Positions 1 to 8,311 of a stretch of DNA of 64,000 bases are shown piece after piece. The position numbers were made by a program, and so were the translations under genes. This stretch comes from Candidatus Dactylopiibacterium carminicum (lineage in GTDB: Bacteria; Pseudomonadota; Gammaproteobacteria; Burkholderiales; Rhodocyclaceae), in contig NZ_MDUX01000005.1 of assembly GCF_014736495.1 (NCBI RefSeq), forward strand, positions 1 to 64,000. The letters run 5' to 3'. The notes beneath the pieces were generated by a model, which saw only the letters and a list, made by a program, of their open reading frames with translations, made no database searches and had not been told where the DNA came from. Position 1 is the first letter of the stretch. Each line of letters begins with the position of its first letter.

Positions 1-55
1 TGAAAAACAGTATTTCATGAAGCTCGGGGCTGTCTAGGAAACCCGGGGCGATTCA
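1..55. mobile_element. Probable insertion-sequence terminus inside modB
   Basis: Read on the minus strand, modB runs normally to the Phe codon ending at 55 and then changes into unrelated sequence starting TGAATCGCCCCGGG, which brings a stop codon within seven codons. The 5'-TG start is the usual end of IS3-type elements. No transposase or second end is visible because the window begins here, so the element identity is inference. A contig edge at a repeat or an assembly error would look the same. Confidence 0.4.
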
Positions 56-321
56 AAGGGCAGCACGCCCAGGCCGAGAGCCTGGGTGATCTTGCCGACC
101 GGGCCGTTGGGGCCCATCAGCAGCAGCAGATAGAAGCCCAGCACCGTGGGGGGCAGCACCAGAGGCATGGAAACCAGGGCGCTGACCACGCCACGCCAGC
201 GCGAGCGGGTATTGGCAAGCCACAGGGCGAGCGGCGTGCAGAAGACCAGCAGAAGGACCGTGACGGTCGTGGCCAGCTTCAGGGTCAGCCAGACGGCTGC
301 AAGATCCTGTGATTCGAGCAT
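34..321 (-). pseudogene. modB: Molybdate ABC transporter permease ModB, truncated
   Basis: N-terminal part of the inner-membrane permease of the molybdate ABC transporter. The 95 residues hold two hydrophobic helices, and the family-typical stretch PLVLPPTVLGF lies at about residues 54-64. ModB proteins are about 225 residues. This one matches until residue 88 (GLGVLPF) and then reads ESPRVS-stop, foreign sequence assigned to a putative insertion element. The EAA loop that docks onto the ModC ATPase is lost. It lies 73 bp downstream of modA on the same strand, as expected for modABC. modC would lie outside the window. Probably non-functional unless the boundary is an assembly artefact. Confidence 0.75.
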
Positions 322-394
322 CGTTGAATGGAAAGAACGAGAACGGGATGAAAAGGGAGGGGAGGCCCTCCCGCGTGCTTCTGCTGCCGGGCGA

Positions 395-1159
<765 letters not shown>

Positions 1160-1173
1160 TTAGGGAAGAAAAA

Positions 1174-2004
1174 TCATTCGAAGGAGCACAGCATCACGCT
1201 GGAGGCCTTGAACACTGCGCAGGCGCGCGAGCCTTCGCGAAGGCCGAGTTCCTGCAGGGATTCACGGGTGATCAGGGCGGATACCGTGCGCCCTCCGGGC
1301 AGGGCCAGCACCACGTCGACCGACACCGGCCCTTCGTGGATGCGCAGGACTTCGCCCCACAACTGATTACGCGCAGAGATACGCAGGGATTCATCGGTCA
1401 TCAGAATCACCGCCGAGGAATTCACCCAGGCATGCAGCTCGCGGCCCAGCGTGAGCTGCAACTGCTCAGCGCCCTCGCGCGAGATCTGGGCGACGATCTC
1501 GTTCATGCCATCGAAGCGGATGCCGACCTCGAAAGTGACTTCGCCCGCGCGCAGCGTGGTGACCGGACCGACAAACTGGTTGCGTGCCGAGGGGGTGATG
1601 CTGACGCTGCGCATCAGCCGACGCAGGGTCTGCGGGTTGCTGTCTTCCGCGTTGTCCAGGCTGGCCGCCACACGATCCAGCGCCTGCTGGTATTCCGCCT
1701 CCATCGCCCGATACAGCGCCACCACACGCTTGCCATAGGCGGTCAGCGTGGTGCCGCCGCCATGCTTGCCGCCCACCGCGCGTTCCACCAGGGGCGCTTC
1801 GGAGAGATTGTTCATGGCATCCACGGCATCCCAGGCGGCTTTGTAGGACAAAGGCACCTCGCGTGCGGCCTGTGAAATCGAGCCAGTGAGCTCGATGGCT
1901 TCGAGCAGGCGGATGCGTGTGTCGCCCAGGAAATTGCCAGCGGCGAGATCCATGCCGAAGCGGCCGATCAATCGTGTGCTTCTATTCATTTCTGGCGAAT
2001 CCAT
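1174..2004 (-). CDS. modE: Molybdenum-responsive transcriptional regulator ModE
   Basis: DNA-binding sensor that binds molybdate and represses molybdate-uptake genes. An N-terminal winged helix (about residues 20-120, LTGSISQAAREVPLSYKAAWDAVD helix-turn-helix) is followed by two Mop domains (about 140-205 and 210-275; SARNQFVGPV and SARNQLWGEV starts) that form the oxyanion sites. The 276-residue length is normal for full-length ModE. Either Met1 or Met6 may be the start; neither has a strong ribosome site. A palindromic ModE box lies 13 bp upstream, indicating autoregulation. It is transcribed away from modG and ahead of modA-modB. Confidence 0.93.
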   Translation of the reverse strand: MDSPEMNRSTRLIGRFGMDLAAGNFLGDTRIRLLEAIELTGSISQAAREVPLSYKAAWDAVDAMNNLSEAPLVERAVGGKHGGGTTLTAYGKRVVALYRAMEAEYQQALDRVAASLDNAEDSNPQTLRRLMRSVSITPSARNQFVGPVTTLRAGEVTFEVGIRFDGMNEIVAQISREGAEQLQLTLGRELHAWVNSSAVILMTDESLRISARNQLWGEVLRIHEGPVSVDVVLALPGGRTVSALITRESLQELGLREGSRACAVFKASSVMLCSFE

Positions 2005-2016
2005 TCATATGAAATT

Positions 2017-2040
2017 CGCTATATAAGTATTTATATAGCA
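2017..2040. promoter_or_regulatory. ModE box between modE and modG
   Basis: Half-sites CGCTATATA and TATATAGCA are separated by six bases and form a near-perfect palindrome of the kind ModE binds (CGTTATATA-type halves). It lies just upstream of modE and 133 bp before modG, so ModE-molybdate bound here could repress modEAB and also affect modG. Confidence 0.85.
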
Positions 2041-2172
2041 ATCCAGATTTAAAACGGAGTTGAATCGGCTGTCCACGGATTCCGTTATGGTTGTGATATC
2101 GCAATGAGCCCGGATAGGATTCAAACCATTATTTTTTCGTTGAAATACAACGGATATCTGAAAGGCCGCATC

Positions 2173-2601
2173 ATGAAGATCAGTGCACGCAATGTTTTCG
2201 AAGGCAATATCAGCGCCATCACGGCGGGTCCGGTCAGCGCGGAGGTCGAACTCACCACGGTCGGTGGCGACCGCATCGTGGGCACCATCACCCAGGCCAG
2301 CGCCGCTTCGCTCGGGCTGGCCGTGGGCAAGCCGGCCGTGGCACTGGTGAAGGCCAGCAGCGTGATGGTGATGACCGATGGCAGCGATGTGCAGCTTTCC
2401 GCGCGCAACTGCCTGGCTGGCAGCGTGAAGAAATATGTGCCCGGTCCGGTCAGTGCCGAGGTGGTGATCGGCCTGCCCGGCGGCGCGGAGATCTTCGCCA
2501 GCATCACGCGTGAGGCTGCGGGCGATCTGGGCATCAAGGAGGGCTTGTCCGCCACGGCCGTGATCAAGGCTTCGTCCGTGATCATCGGCGCCAGGCGCTG
2601 A
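2173..2601 (+). CDS. modG: Molybdate storage/homeostasis protein ModG (two Mop domains)
   Basis: Cytoplasmic molybdate-binding protein (molbindin) thought to buffer or store molybdate. The 142 residues consist of two Mop domains in tandem: MKISARNVFEGNISAITAGPV (1-70) and LSARNCLAGSVKKYVPGPV (75-142), each ending in the KASSVM/I strand. The ATG at 2173 was chosen because it starts exactly at the first Mop domain; an upstream in-frame ATG at 2104 adds 23 residues with no family counterpart. It is divergent from modE and shares the ModE-box region. Length matches Azotobacter-type ModG rather than single-domain Mop proteins. Confidence 0.9.
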   Translation: MKISARNVFEGNISAITAGPVSAEVELTTVGGDRIVGTITQASAASLGLAVGKPAVALVKASSVMVMTDGSDVQLSARNCLAGSVKKYVPGPVSAEVVIGLPGGAEIFASITREAAGDLGIKEGLSATAVIKASSVIIGARR

Positions 2602-2660
2602 GACTTTCTCCGCCTGCCGGAAGCGGGTTTCACTTCCAGCTTTCCGTTGTTCCGGCGATT

Positions 2661-3359
2661 TCATGCGGGATTCCCCGCCCGCCGCATTGCCGCGAAGACC
2701 AGCGCCGAAACCAGACCTAGCAATACCGTCAGCACCATCGCACGGTCGAAATCCCCGCCGCTCACGGCGTTGAAGATCTCCAGCGACAGCGTATTGGTGC
2801 GGCCCACGATGTTGCCGCCCAGCATCAGCGTGATGCCCACCTCGCCTAGCGAGCGCCCCAGCCCCAGCGCGAGGCCGGCCAACAGGGCCTTCCTGACGTT
2901 GGGCAGCAGCACGAAGAGCAGGATTTCCCATTCGCGCTTGCCCAGCGTGCGTGCCACCTCCGCAAGCCGCGCGGAGAGCGTCTCCATCGCGGCCTGCACC
3001 GGTTTGACCACCAGCGGCAGGCCGGCGATGAAACTCGCGAGCACCACGGCCGGCTTGGTGAACACGAAGCCTTCCCCGGCGGCCGCCAGCCACCAGCGTC
3101 CCAGCCAGTCCTCGCGCCCCATCAGCAGCAACAGCACGAAACCCAGCGCCATCGGCGGGAACACCAGCGGCAGCGTGATGGCGATATCCAGCAGCGACCG
3201 CCCGCGCCAGCCCGGGCGCGACAGCGCGTAGCCCAGCAGCACGCCGGCAACGGCCTGCAGGCACAGCACGTAGAGCGCCACCTCGGCGGTGAGCCGTAGC
3301 GCCAGGCGTACGCCCGGATCGGACAGCGTCGTCTGGAACGTGGTGAGGAGGGCGCTCAT
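2661..3359 (-). CDS. ModB-like ABC transporter permease (second system)
   Basis: Inner-membrane permease of an oxyanion-type ABC importer. The 232 residues give about five hydrophobic segments, the ITLPLVFPPMALGFVLLLLMG motif seen in ModB, and an EAA-type loop (ARTLGKREWEILLFVLLPNVRKALLAGLALGLGRSLGE split over about 130-170). It lies 16 bp after a substrate-binding protein gene in an operon preceded by a ModE box, so molybdate or tungstate is the likely substrate. No ATPase gene follows before modG on the other strand, so this permease must use an ATPase encoded elsewhere. It is complete, unlike the modB at the window edge. Confidence 0.85.
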   Translation of the reverse strand: MSALLTTFQTTLSDPGVRLALRLTAEVALYVLCLQAVAGVLLGYALSRPGWRGRSLLDIAITLPLVFPPMALGFVLLLLMGREDWLGRWWLAAAGEGFVFTKPAVVLASFIAGLPLVVKPVQAAMETLSARLAEVARTLGKREWEILLFVLLPNVRKALLAGLALGLGRSLGEVGITLMLGGNIVGRTNTLSLEIFNAVSGGDFDRAMVLTVLLGLVSALVFAAMRRAGNPA

Positions 3360-3375
3360 CGCACGGCATCACGCA

Positions 3376-4131
3376 TCACAGGCCGTAGCGCTTGAAGATC
3401 TCCTGCACGGCAGGTGTCCGCAGGTAATCCGCGAAGGCCGGCAGGGCGGGCGAGCTGTTGCCGGAGACGATGCCGGCGGCGATGTTGACCGGGGTGTAGC
3501 TCTCCTGCGGCAGTTCGACATAGCCGCCGATCTTGTCCAGCACACCCAGGGCTTCGGTGAGGTTGATGAAGCCGGCATCGATCTCGCCGCTCTGCAGCCA
3601 GGCCGCTACCTGAGGCACCGTTGGCGCGGTGATCAACCGGGGTTCCAGCCGGTCGAACAATGCAGCATGGGTGAGACTCTCCCGCGCGGCCTTGCCGAAG
3701 ATCGCCTGTTTCATGTCTGGGATGCCGATGCGTTCCACACCGGCGGCGAGCAGATCCTGCGGCCCCTTGTAATTGCGGTTCTTCGGCCAGGCCAGAACCA
3801 GGCGACCGCGCCCCACGGGCAGCAGTTGCTCGAACCTGACGTTGGGATCCTTCTCCAGCACCGCCTGTTCGCCGAACACCACGGCCACCTTGCCGCTGAC
3901 GCGCGCCTGGGTCATGACCATCCCCATGTGCCCGTATACGCGCTCCACATGGGCCTTGCCACCGGCTTCGAAGCCATTGGCGATCTCTTCGACCGGCCGC
4001 TTGTAGCCCGCGCCCGCAGCCACCAGCAAGGTGGCAGGCTCGGCATGGGCACCGAGGCTGGCGAGACAGCCCCCAGCGACCAGCAGAGACAGGAACAGGC
4101 GGCGCATGGAATTCGGGACAGCATGGTTCAT
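3376..4131 (-). CDS. ModA-like periplasmic substrate-binding protein
   Basis: Periplasmic solute-binding protein paired with the following ModB-like permease. The 251 residues begin with a signal peptide (RRLFLSLLVAGGCLASLGAHA, cleavage near residue 30), then LLVAAGAGYKRPVEEIANGFEA, which resembles the ModA ligand loop but with AGAGYK in place of the AANFT-type loop of classical ModA. Together with the GHMGMVMTQARVSGKVAVVFGEQAVL block this suggests a related oxyanion ligand, possibly molybdate or tungstate. Its ATG overlaps the stop of the upstream gene (ATGA), implying translational coupling. Substrate is inferred from the ModE box of the operon. Confidence 0.8.
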   Translation of the reverse strand: MNHAVPNSMRRLFLSLLVAGGCLASLGAHAEPATLLVAAGAGYKRPVEEIANGFEAGGKAHVERVYGHMGMVMTQARVSGKVAVVFGEQAVLEKDPNVRFEQLLPVGRGRLVLAWPKNRNYKGPQDLLAAGVERIGIPDMKQAIFGKAARESLTHAALFDRLEPRLITAPTVPQVAAWLQSGEIDAGFINLTEALGVLDKIGGYVELPQESYTPVNIAAGIVSGNSSPALPAFADYLRTPAVQEIFKRYGL

Positions 4132-4535
4132 CGCGGCATTTCTCCGGAGAAGGTGAAAAAGGATTGCGAGGCCTGACAGTCCTCGCCCTGGAAGATCTGG
4201 CGCCGGATCAGCCAGCGGTCGTCGATGAGGCGCCAGCCGGTGAGCTGCTCGCCGTAGAGCGGTGCCATGAACCAGGTTTCGTCGTCATCACTGCGTAGCT
4301 CGGTGATCAGCACGTCGTAATGGCAATAGCAGGGGCGATCTTCGTATTCGTAACCGGTGACCCGGGTGGCATCGACCTCGTAGTCACGGTGCGTGGAGAA
4401 GAAGACCGGCCGTACCACCTGCGTCAGCCACGCAAGGGGCAGGCCGGTGCGCCATTCGAAATGATCGTGCTTGCCGCATTGCCTGGGACGGAGTGTTTTT
4501 TCTTCCGCGCGGGCAGGATTCATGTCTGGATGCAT
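4128..4535 (-). CDS. Uncharacterised protein, first gene of ModE-box operon
   Basis: I do not recognise this 135-residue protein. It has no signal peptide or membrane helix and is rich in acidic and aromatic residues (THRDYEVDATRV, YEYEDRPCYCHYDV, WRLIDDRWLIRRQIF), with four Cys (near 20, 70, 72, 119). An earlier in-frame TTG at 4586 would put the ModE box inside the gene, so the ATG at 4535 is preferred. Its stop overlaps the start of the ModA-like gene by 4 bp, so the two are probably translated together. Its placement suggests a role tied to molybdenum or tungsten, but no function can be assigned. Confidence 0.7.
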   Translation of the reverse strand: MHPDMNPARAEEKTLRPRQCGKHDHFEWRTGLPLAWLTQVVRPVFFSTHRDYEVDATRVTGYEYEDRPCYCHYDVLITELRSDDDETWFMAPLYGEQLTGWRLIDDRWLIRRQIFQGEDCQASQSFFTFSGEMPR

Positions 4536-4549
4536 GTTTCGCTCGTTTT

Positions 4550-4573
4550 CGTTATTTACAACGATATATAGCG
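4550..4573. promoter_or_regulatory. Second ModE box
   Basis: Half-sites CGTTATTTA and TATATAGCG with a six-base spacer have the same geometry as the box upstream of modE. It lies 14 bp before the start of the 4128-4535 gene and after the modD stop, so it should control the operon of that gene, the ModA-like protein and the ModB-like permease. Confidence 0.75.
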
Positions 4574-4607
4574 AATACCGTGCCAAATTACGGCCGGCCT
4601 CCGGCGA

Positions 4608-5453
4608 TCAGTGGGAGAGGAATGTCACCTTCACGTCGCGTGGCGGTGAGAAGTACGGTGCGGAACTGATCAGGAAATCCGCGCCGGCAGCGGCGTAGGC
4701 CAGTGCGTTGGCCAGCGTGACGCCCCCGGCCGGTGCCAGTTGTGCTCCCAGGCCCTGCCCGGCGAAGCGTTCCCGGCAGGCCTGCAGGGCTTCGGGGCTG
4801 AAACGCTCGAGCTGGATGATGTCGGCGCCGCACGTAGCCAGCCACAGCGCCTCGTCCGCATCGCCCGCTTCGGCCACGAGTTTCTTTTCCGGGTACTGGC
4901 GCCGAATCGTCGCGAAGCGTTCAGCCAATGTGGCCTTGTCGACAAACACCCGGTGATCGGGAAACACCAGCAGGGTTTCCGACAAACCCAGGCGGTGCGC
5001 CACGGCTCCGCCTGCCGCGACGGCCTTGGCCGCCAGTCTGCGGTTGCCGGGGAAATTCTTGCGTGTGCACGCCAGGGGCTGGCTGAAGCCGGCGTTGCGC
5101 AGGGCATCGACAATGGCTGCTGCGCCCGAGGCGAAGCCGGACAGGTATTCGACCAGTGTCTGCGCGGTCTTCCAGGCCAGATGCAGGGCTTCTACATCCC
5201 CCTGGGCACGCAGGAAGCGGGTGCCGGCGGCCAGCCGACTGCCGCTGGGCAGGCATTCCAGGATACGGGCGCCGGCCAGCTCGAAAAGGCGTGCGGCTTC
5301 TTCGCTGCCGCACAGGCACATGCCGCCACGCGCGGCCATGTCCAGGGTGCCCGGCAGTGCACCGATGCCGAGGGCGCGCGTGGTGAGGTCGCCGAAGGGG
5401 GCGTCCTCTTCCAGCATCGCGGTCAGTACCGCGTCGGGCACGCAGGGGCGCAT
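4608..5453 (-). CDS. modD: ModD, NadC-like phosphoribosyltransferase homologue
   Basis: Member of the quinolinate phosphoribosyltransferase fold known as ModD, found with molybdate transport genes; its reaction is not established. The 281 residues start DAVLTAMLEEDAPFGDLTTRALGIG (the NadC/ModD N-terminal signature), then CTRKNFPGNRRLAAKAV and an alpha/beta barrel end AQLAPAGGVTLANALAYAAAGADFLISSAPYFSPPRDVKV. The ATG at 5453 lies two bases after the nifQ stop and was preferred over an upstream in-frame start inside nifQ. The pairing with nifQ and a sigma-54 promoter suggests it serves molybdenum delivery during nitrogen fixation. True NadC is less likely because of the context and the ModD-type ending. 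Confidence 0.82.
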   Translation of the reverse strand: MRPCVPDAVLTAMLEEDAPFGDLTTRALGIGALPGTLDMAARGGMCLCGSEEAARLFELAGARILECLPSGSRLAAGTRFLRAQGDVEALHLAWKTAQTLVEYLSGFASGAAAIVDALRNAGFSQPLACTRKNFPGNRRLAAKAVAAGGAVAHRLGLSETLLVFPDHRVFVDKATLAERFATIRRQYPEKKLVAEAGDADEALWLATCGADIIQLERFSPEALQACRERFAGQGLGAQLAPAGGVTLANALAYAAAGADFLISSAPYFSPPRDVKVTFLSH

Positions 5454-5455
5454 GC

Positions 5456-5995
5456 TCAGTTCTCCGGTCCGAAGCAGACGGGGTGGTCTACGCAGTCCGT
5501 GCAGTTCGGGGATTTGCAGATCGGCACGCCCGCGCGTTCGCAGAGCTGGCGGTAGAAGAATTTCTTCCACTTCATGTCAGCGCTGTTGGCGGCGACAAGC
5601 CCGGGGAAGCGTTGACGCAGGATGGCATTGAGCTCGGTGCGCGAGGGCAGGCCCAGGTCCTGCCACAGATGGTTGTCGCGCTGCGCCGCGCTGGCGATGG
5701 CGGCGGCCAGCCATTTGGCCATGCGGTCGGCCGGTGTCGCGTATTCCATCAGCAGTTGGTAGAGCTCTTCGAATTCGTCGAAGGTCGTCGATTGCGCCTG
5801 CCCGCTGTTGTCCAGATCGATGCCGGCCAGTGTGGTGGCACAGAGTACGGCGAATGACGCTGCGCTGAGACCGCGGATCAGCGGCCGCGCGCCGACGCGT
5901 TGCGATTCGGCGAGCATGCAGGCCAGCACCTGGACTTCGAGCGAAGGCGCGCGGGCGGCCAGGCGTTGCAGCGGGGGCAGGTCAGGGGCATTCAT
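5456..5995 (-). CDS. nifQ: NifQ, molybdenum donor for FeMo-cofactor synthesis
   Basis: NifQ carries a Mo-Fe-S cluster and delivers molybdenum to the NifEN/NifH machinery that builds FeMo-co. The 179 residues end with the diagnostic cluster motif C-x4-C-x2-C-x5-C (CKSPNCTDCVDHPVCFG), preceded by MKWKKFFYRQLCERAG, typical of the family. The ATG at 5995 has a good ribosome site (AGGAGG) and fits the family length. It forms a tight pair with modD (2-bp gap). A -24/-12 promoter and a NifA-type upstream site precede it, so it should be induced with nitrogenase. Confidence 0.93.
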   Translation of the reverse strand: MNAPDLPPLQRLAARAPSLEVQVLACMLAESQRVGARPLIRGLSAASFAVLCATTLAGIDLDNSGQAQSTTFDEFEELYQLLMEYATPADRMAKWLAAAIASAAQRDNHLWQDLGLPSRTELNAILRQRFPGLVAANSADMKWKKFFYRQLCERAGVPICKSPNCTDCVDHPVCFGPEN

Positions 5996-6038
5996 GTCGA
6001 TTCCTCCTGCCCTTGCCTTGCAAGCTTTGCGCCATGAG

Positions 6039-6053
6039 GCAAGGCCCTTGCCA
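6039..6053 (-). promoter_or_regulatory. Sigma-54 promoter of nifQ-modD
   Basis: On the minus strand the sequence reads TGGCAAGGGCCTTGC: GG and GC are at the exact -24/-12 spacing. Transcription would begin near 6027, about 33 bases before the nifQ ATG. Confidence 0.72.
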
Positions 6054-6078
6054 GCGCTGGAAGTCGTGATTGCGGGTC

Positions 6079-6094
6079 TGTCGGCTTTGATACA
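6079..6094. promoter_or_regulatory. NifA upstream activator site for nifQ
   Basis: TGT-N10-ACA (TGTCGGCTTTGATACA). It is only about 26 bp upstream of the -24 element, closer than usual, but the motif is exact. Confidence 0.6.
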
Positions 6095-6264
6095 AAGCGC
6101 CGTCCTGTCCGGCGGAAGCCGGACCCGGGCGTACGAACCGGCAGAGCGGTTTGCAGTCAGGGCACGCGCTTGCGGCGCGTCGTCCGGCCAAGGAGAGCCT
6201 TTGTTTGCGGGTGAATACCGTCCCTTTTCAAGAGGCTGCTGCGCTTCCCGTGCGCACCTCGTAC

Positions 6265-7143
6265 TCAGACCCGCCGGACTGCGTACAGGCCACCGATGGC
6301 CAGGGCTTCGCCTTCGCCCTGCAGCTTGCCGGGGAAGACTTCGTCGCAACAGATGATCTTGGCCAGGGGCACGTCGGTGACGATCACCCGGTCGCCGAAT
6401 TCGCTGGCGCGCTCCGGATCGGTGGAGAAGGAGTTCACGTTGTTGAACAGCACCAGCACCTGGCCATCGCGCTCGCCGAGGCGTTCGTGGGCCTCCCAGC
6501 GGTTGATGCCGCGATACAGGCTCAAGTGCTGTTGCTCGGGGTAGCGGCGTGCCAGTTCGATCTGCGTGAAGGTGTAGACCAGATCCAGCTGGGATTCGAT
6601 GGCATTGGTGTTGTAGAGGCCAGTGGCGCGCTGCTCCAGATAGAGGCGATACGGTTCGCTGGAGAAATCGCGGATCGGTGCGCAGTGGTGGCGCGGCAGC
6701 AGGCCGAAGCGTGATTCCGCCCAGGCTTTCATCACCGCGCCCTCGACGCTGTCGGAGTTGAAATGCCAGCCCCGGATGAGCTTGAGGTAATTGAGCTTGC
6801 CCCGGTTCTTCGGCGTAGCCGTGCTCAGGCCCGCCTCTTCCAGTGCCTCCAGGCGGAAGCACAGATTCATGTAGCTGTAGAACATGGCCACACGTTCTTC
6901 GGCCTGCTGACGTTCGGCGAGCATGCGGAAGAAGTCGCGATGCAGCTCATGCACGCCATCGAGCAGCAGTGGCGAGGGGGATGCCTGGAAGCTGAGGCTG
7001 CCCAGGATGATGGCTGGCAGGTTGCAACGATTGATCGGCAATCGGGCCCACGCGGGCAGGGGCGGATTGGCTGCTGGCTTGTCGCCATCCTGACACTGCG
7101 TCTGGCCTTTGTCGCATGCCACACGGTTCGTTTGCTCCGGCAT
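6265..7143 (-). CDS. draT: DraT, dinitrogenase reductase ADP-ribosyltransferase
   Basis: Switches nitrogenase off by ADP-ribosylating an arginine of NifH with NAD+ when ammonium rises or energy falls. The 292-residue protein shows the DraT core LPINRCNLPAIILGSLSFQ (about 36-54), LDGVHELHRDFFRML, and the R-S-E-type elements LYRGIN and NSFSTDPERASEFG expected of ADP-ribosyltransferases. It is divergent from nifH. Upstream on its own strand is AAGGA at a fitting distance from the ATG. No draG, the reversing glycohydrolase, was found in the window; it is often adjacent. The NifA site for nifH lies within its first codons. Confidence 0.93.
   Translation of the reverse strand: MPEQTNRVACDKGQTQCQDGDKPAANPPLPAWARLPINRCNLPAIILGSLSFQASPSPLLLDGVHELHRDFFRMLAERQQAEERVAMFYSYMNLCFRLEALEEAGLSTATPKNRGKLNYLKLIRGWHFNSDSVEGAVMKAWAESRFGLLPRHHCAPIRDFSSEPYRLYLEQRATGLYNTNAIESQLDLVYTFTQIELARRYPEQQHLSLYRGINRWEAHERLGERDGQVLVLFNNVNSFSTDPERASEFGDRVIVTDVPLAKIICCDEVFPGKLQGEGEALAIGGLYAVRRV
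7080..7095. promoter_or_regulatory. NifA upstream activator site for nifH
   Basis: TGT-N10-ACA (TGTCGCCATCCTGACA), about 100 bp upstream of the nifH -24 element, the usual distance for DNA looping by NifA. It lies inside the 5' end of the divergent draT coding sequence. Confidence 0.8.
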
Positions 7144-7193
7144 GTTTTTAATTTTCCTTGTTTTTCATAGAGTTATGTGTGCGTGCCAGATCC

Positions 7194-7208
7194 TGGCACA
7201 GGCGTTGC
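7194..7208 (+). promoter_or_regulatory. Sigma-54 promoter of nifHDK
   Basis: TGGCACAGGCGTTGC gives GG and GC at -24/-12. The start of transcription would be near 7220, giving a leader of about 80 bases before nifH. The -24 element is the right arm of an exact inverted repeat GTGCCAG-ATC-CTGGCAC. Confidence 0.88.
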
Positions 7209-7257
7209 GATTAGAGCTGCGAGTTGTCAGGCGCTGCGCAGATGGATGCGTTGGTAG

Positions 7258-8178
<921 letters not shown>

Positions 8179-8189
8179 TCGATGCCTTT

Positions 8190-8224
8190 GGCATGGTTCG
8201 CCGGCGTTGCCGGCGTGCCATGCC
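8190..8224 (+). other. Stem-loop between nifH and nifD
   Basis: GGCATGG-tt-CGCCGGC pairs with GCCGGCG-t-GCCATGCC across a GTT loop, an almost perfect 16-bp stem just after the nifH stop. There is no T-run, so a full terminator is unlikely. A 3' stabiliser of nifH mRNA or an attenuator that raises NifH over NifDK is the likely role. Confidence 0.7.
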
Positions 8225-8311
8225 GAGCCCGGCGGACGCCGGGTGCCGTGCGCAAGTCATTCAACATTCTGTGCGCCGTGGCGAGCTATAGCCCGGGGCA
8301 AGGAGAAGCTC

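Noticed and set aside
2005-3372. A 455-codon minus-strand open frame over modG and the ModB-like gene
   Set aside because: It is a different frame of the ModB-like permease joined to the antisense of modG; it has no family motifs.
7110-7125. A second TGT near the nifH promoter
   Set aside because: TGT here is followed by ACA at eight, not ten, bases, so it does not fit the NifA motif.
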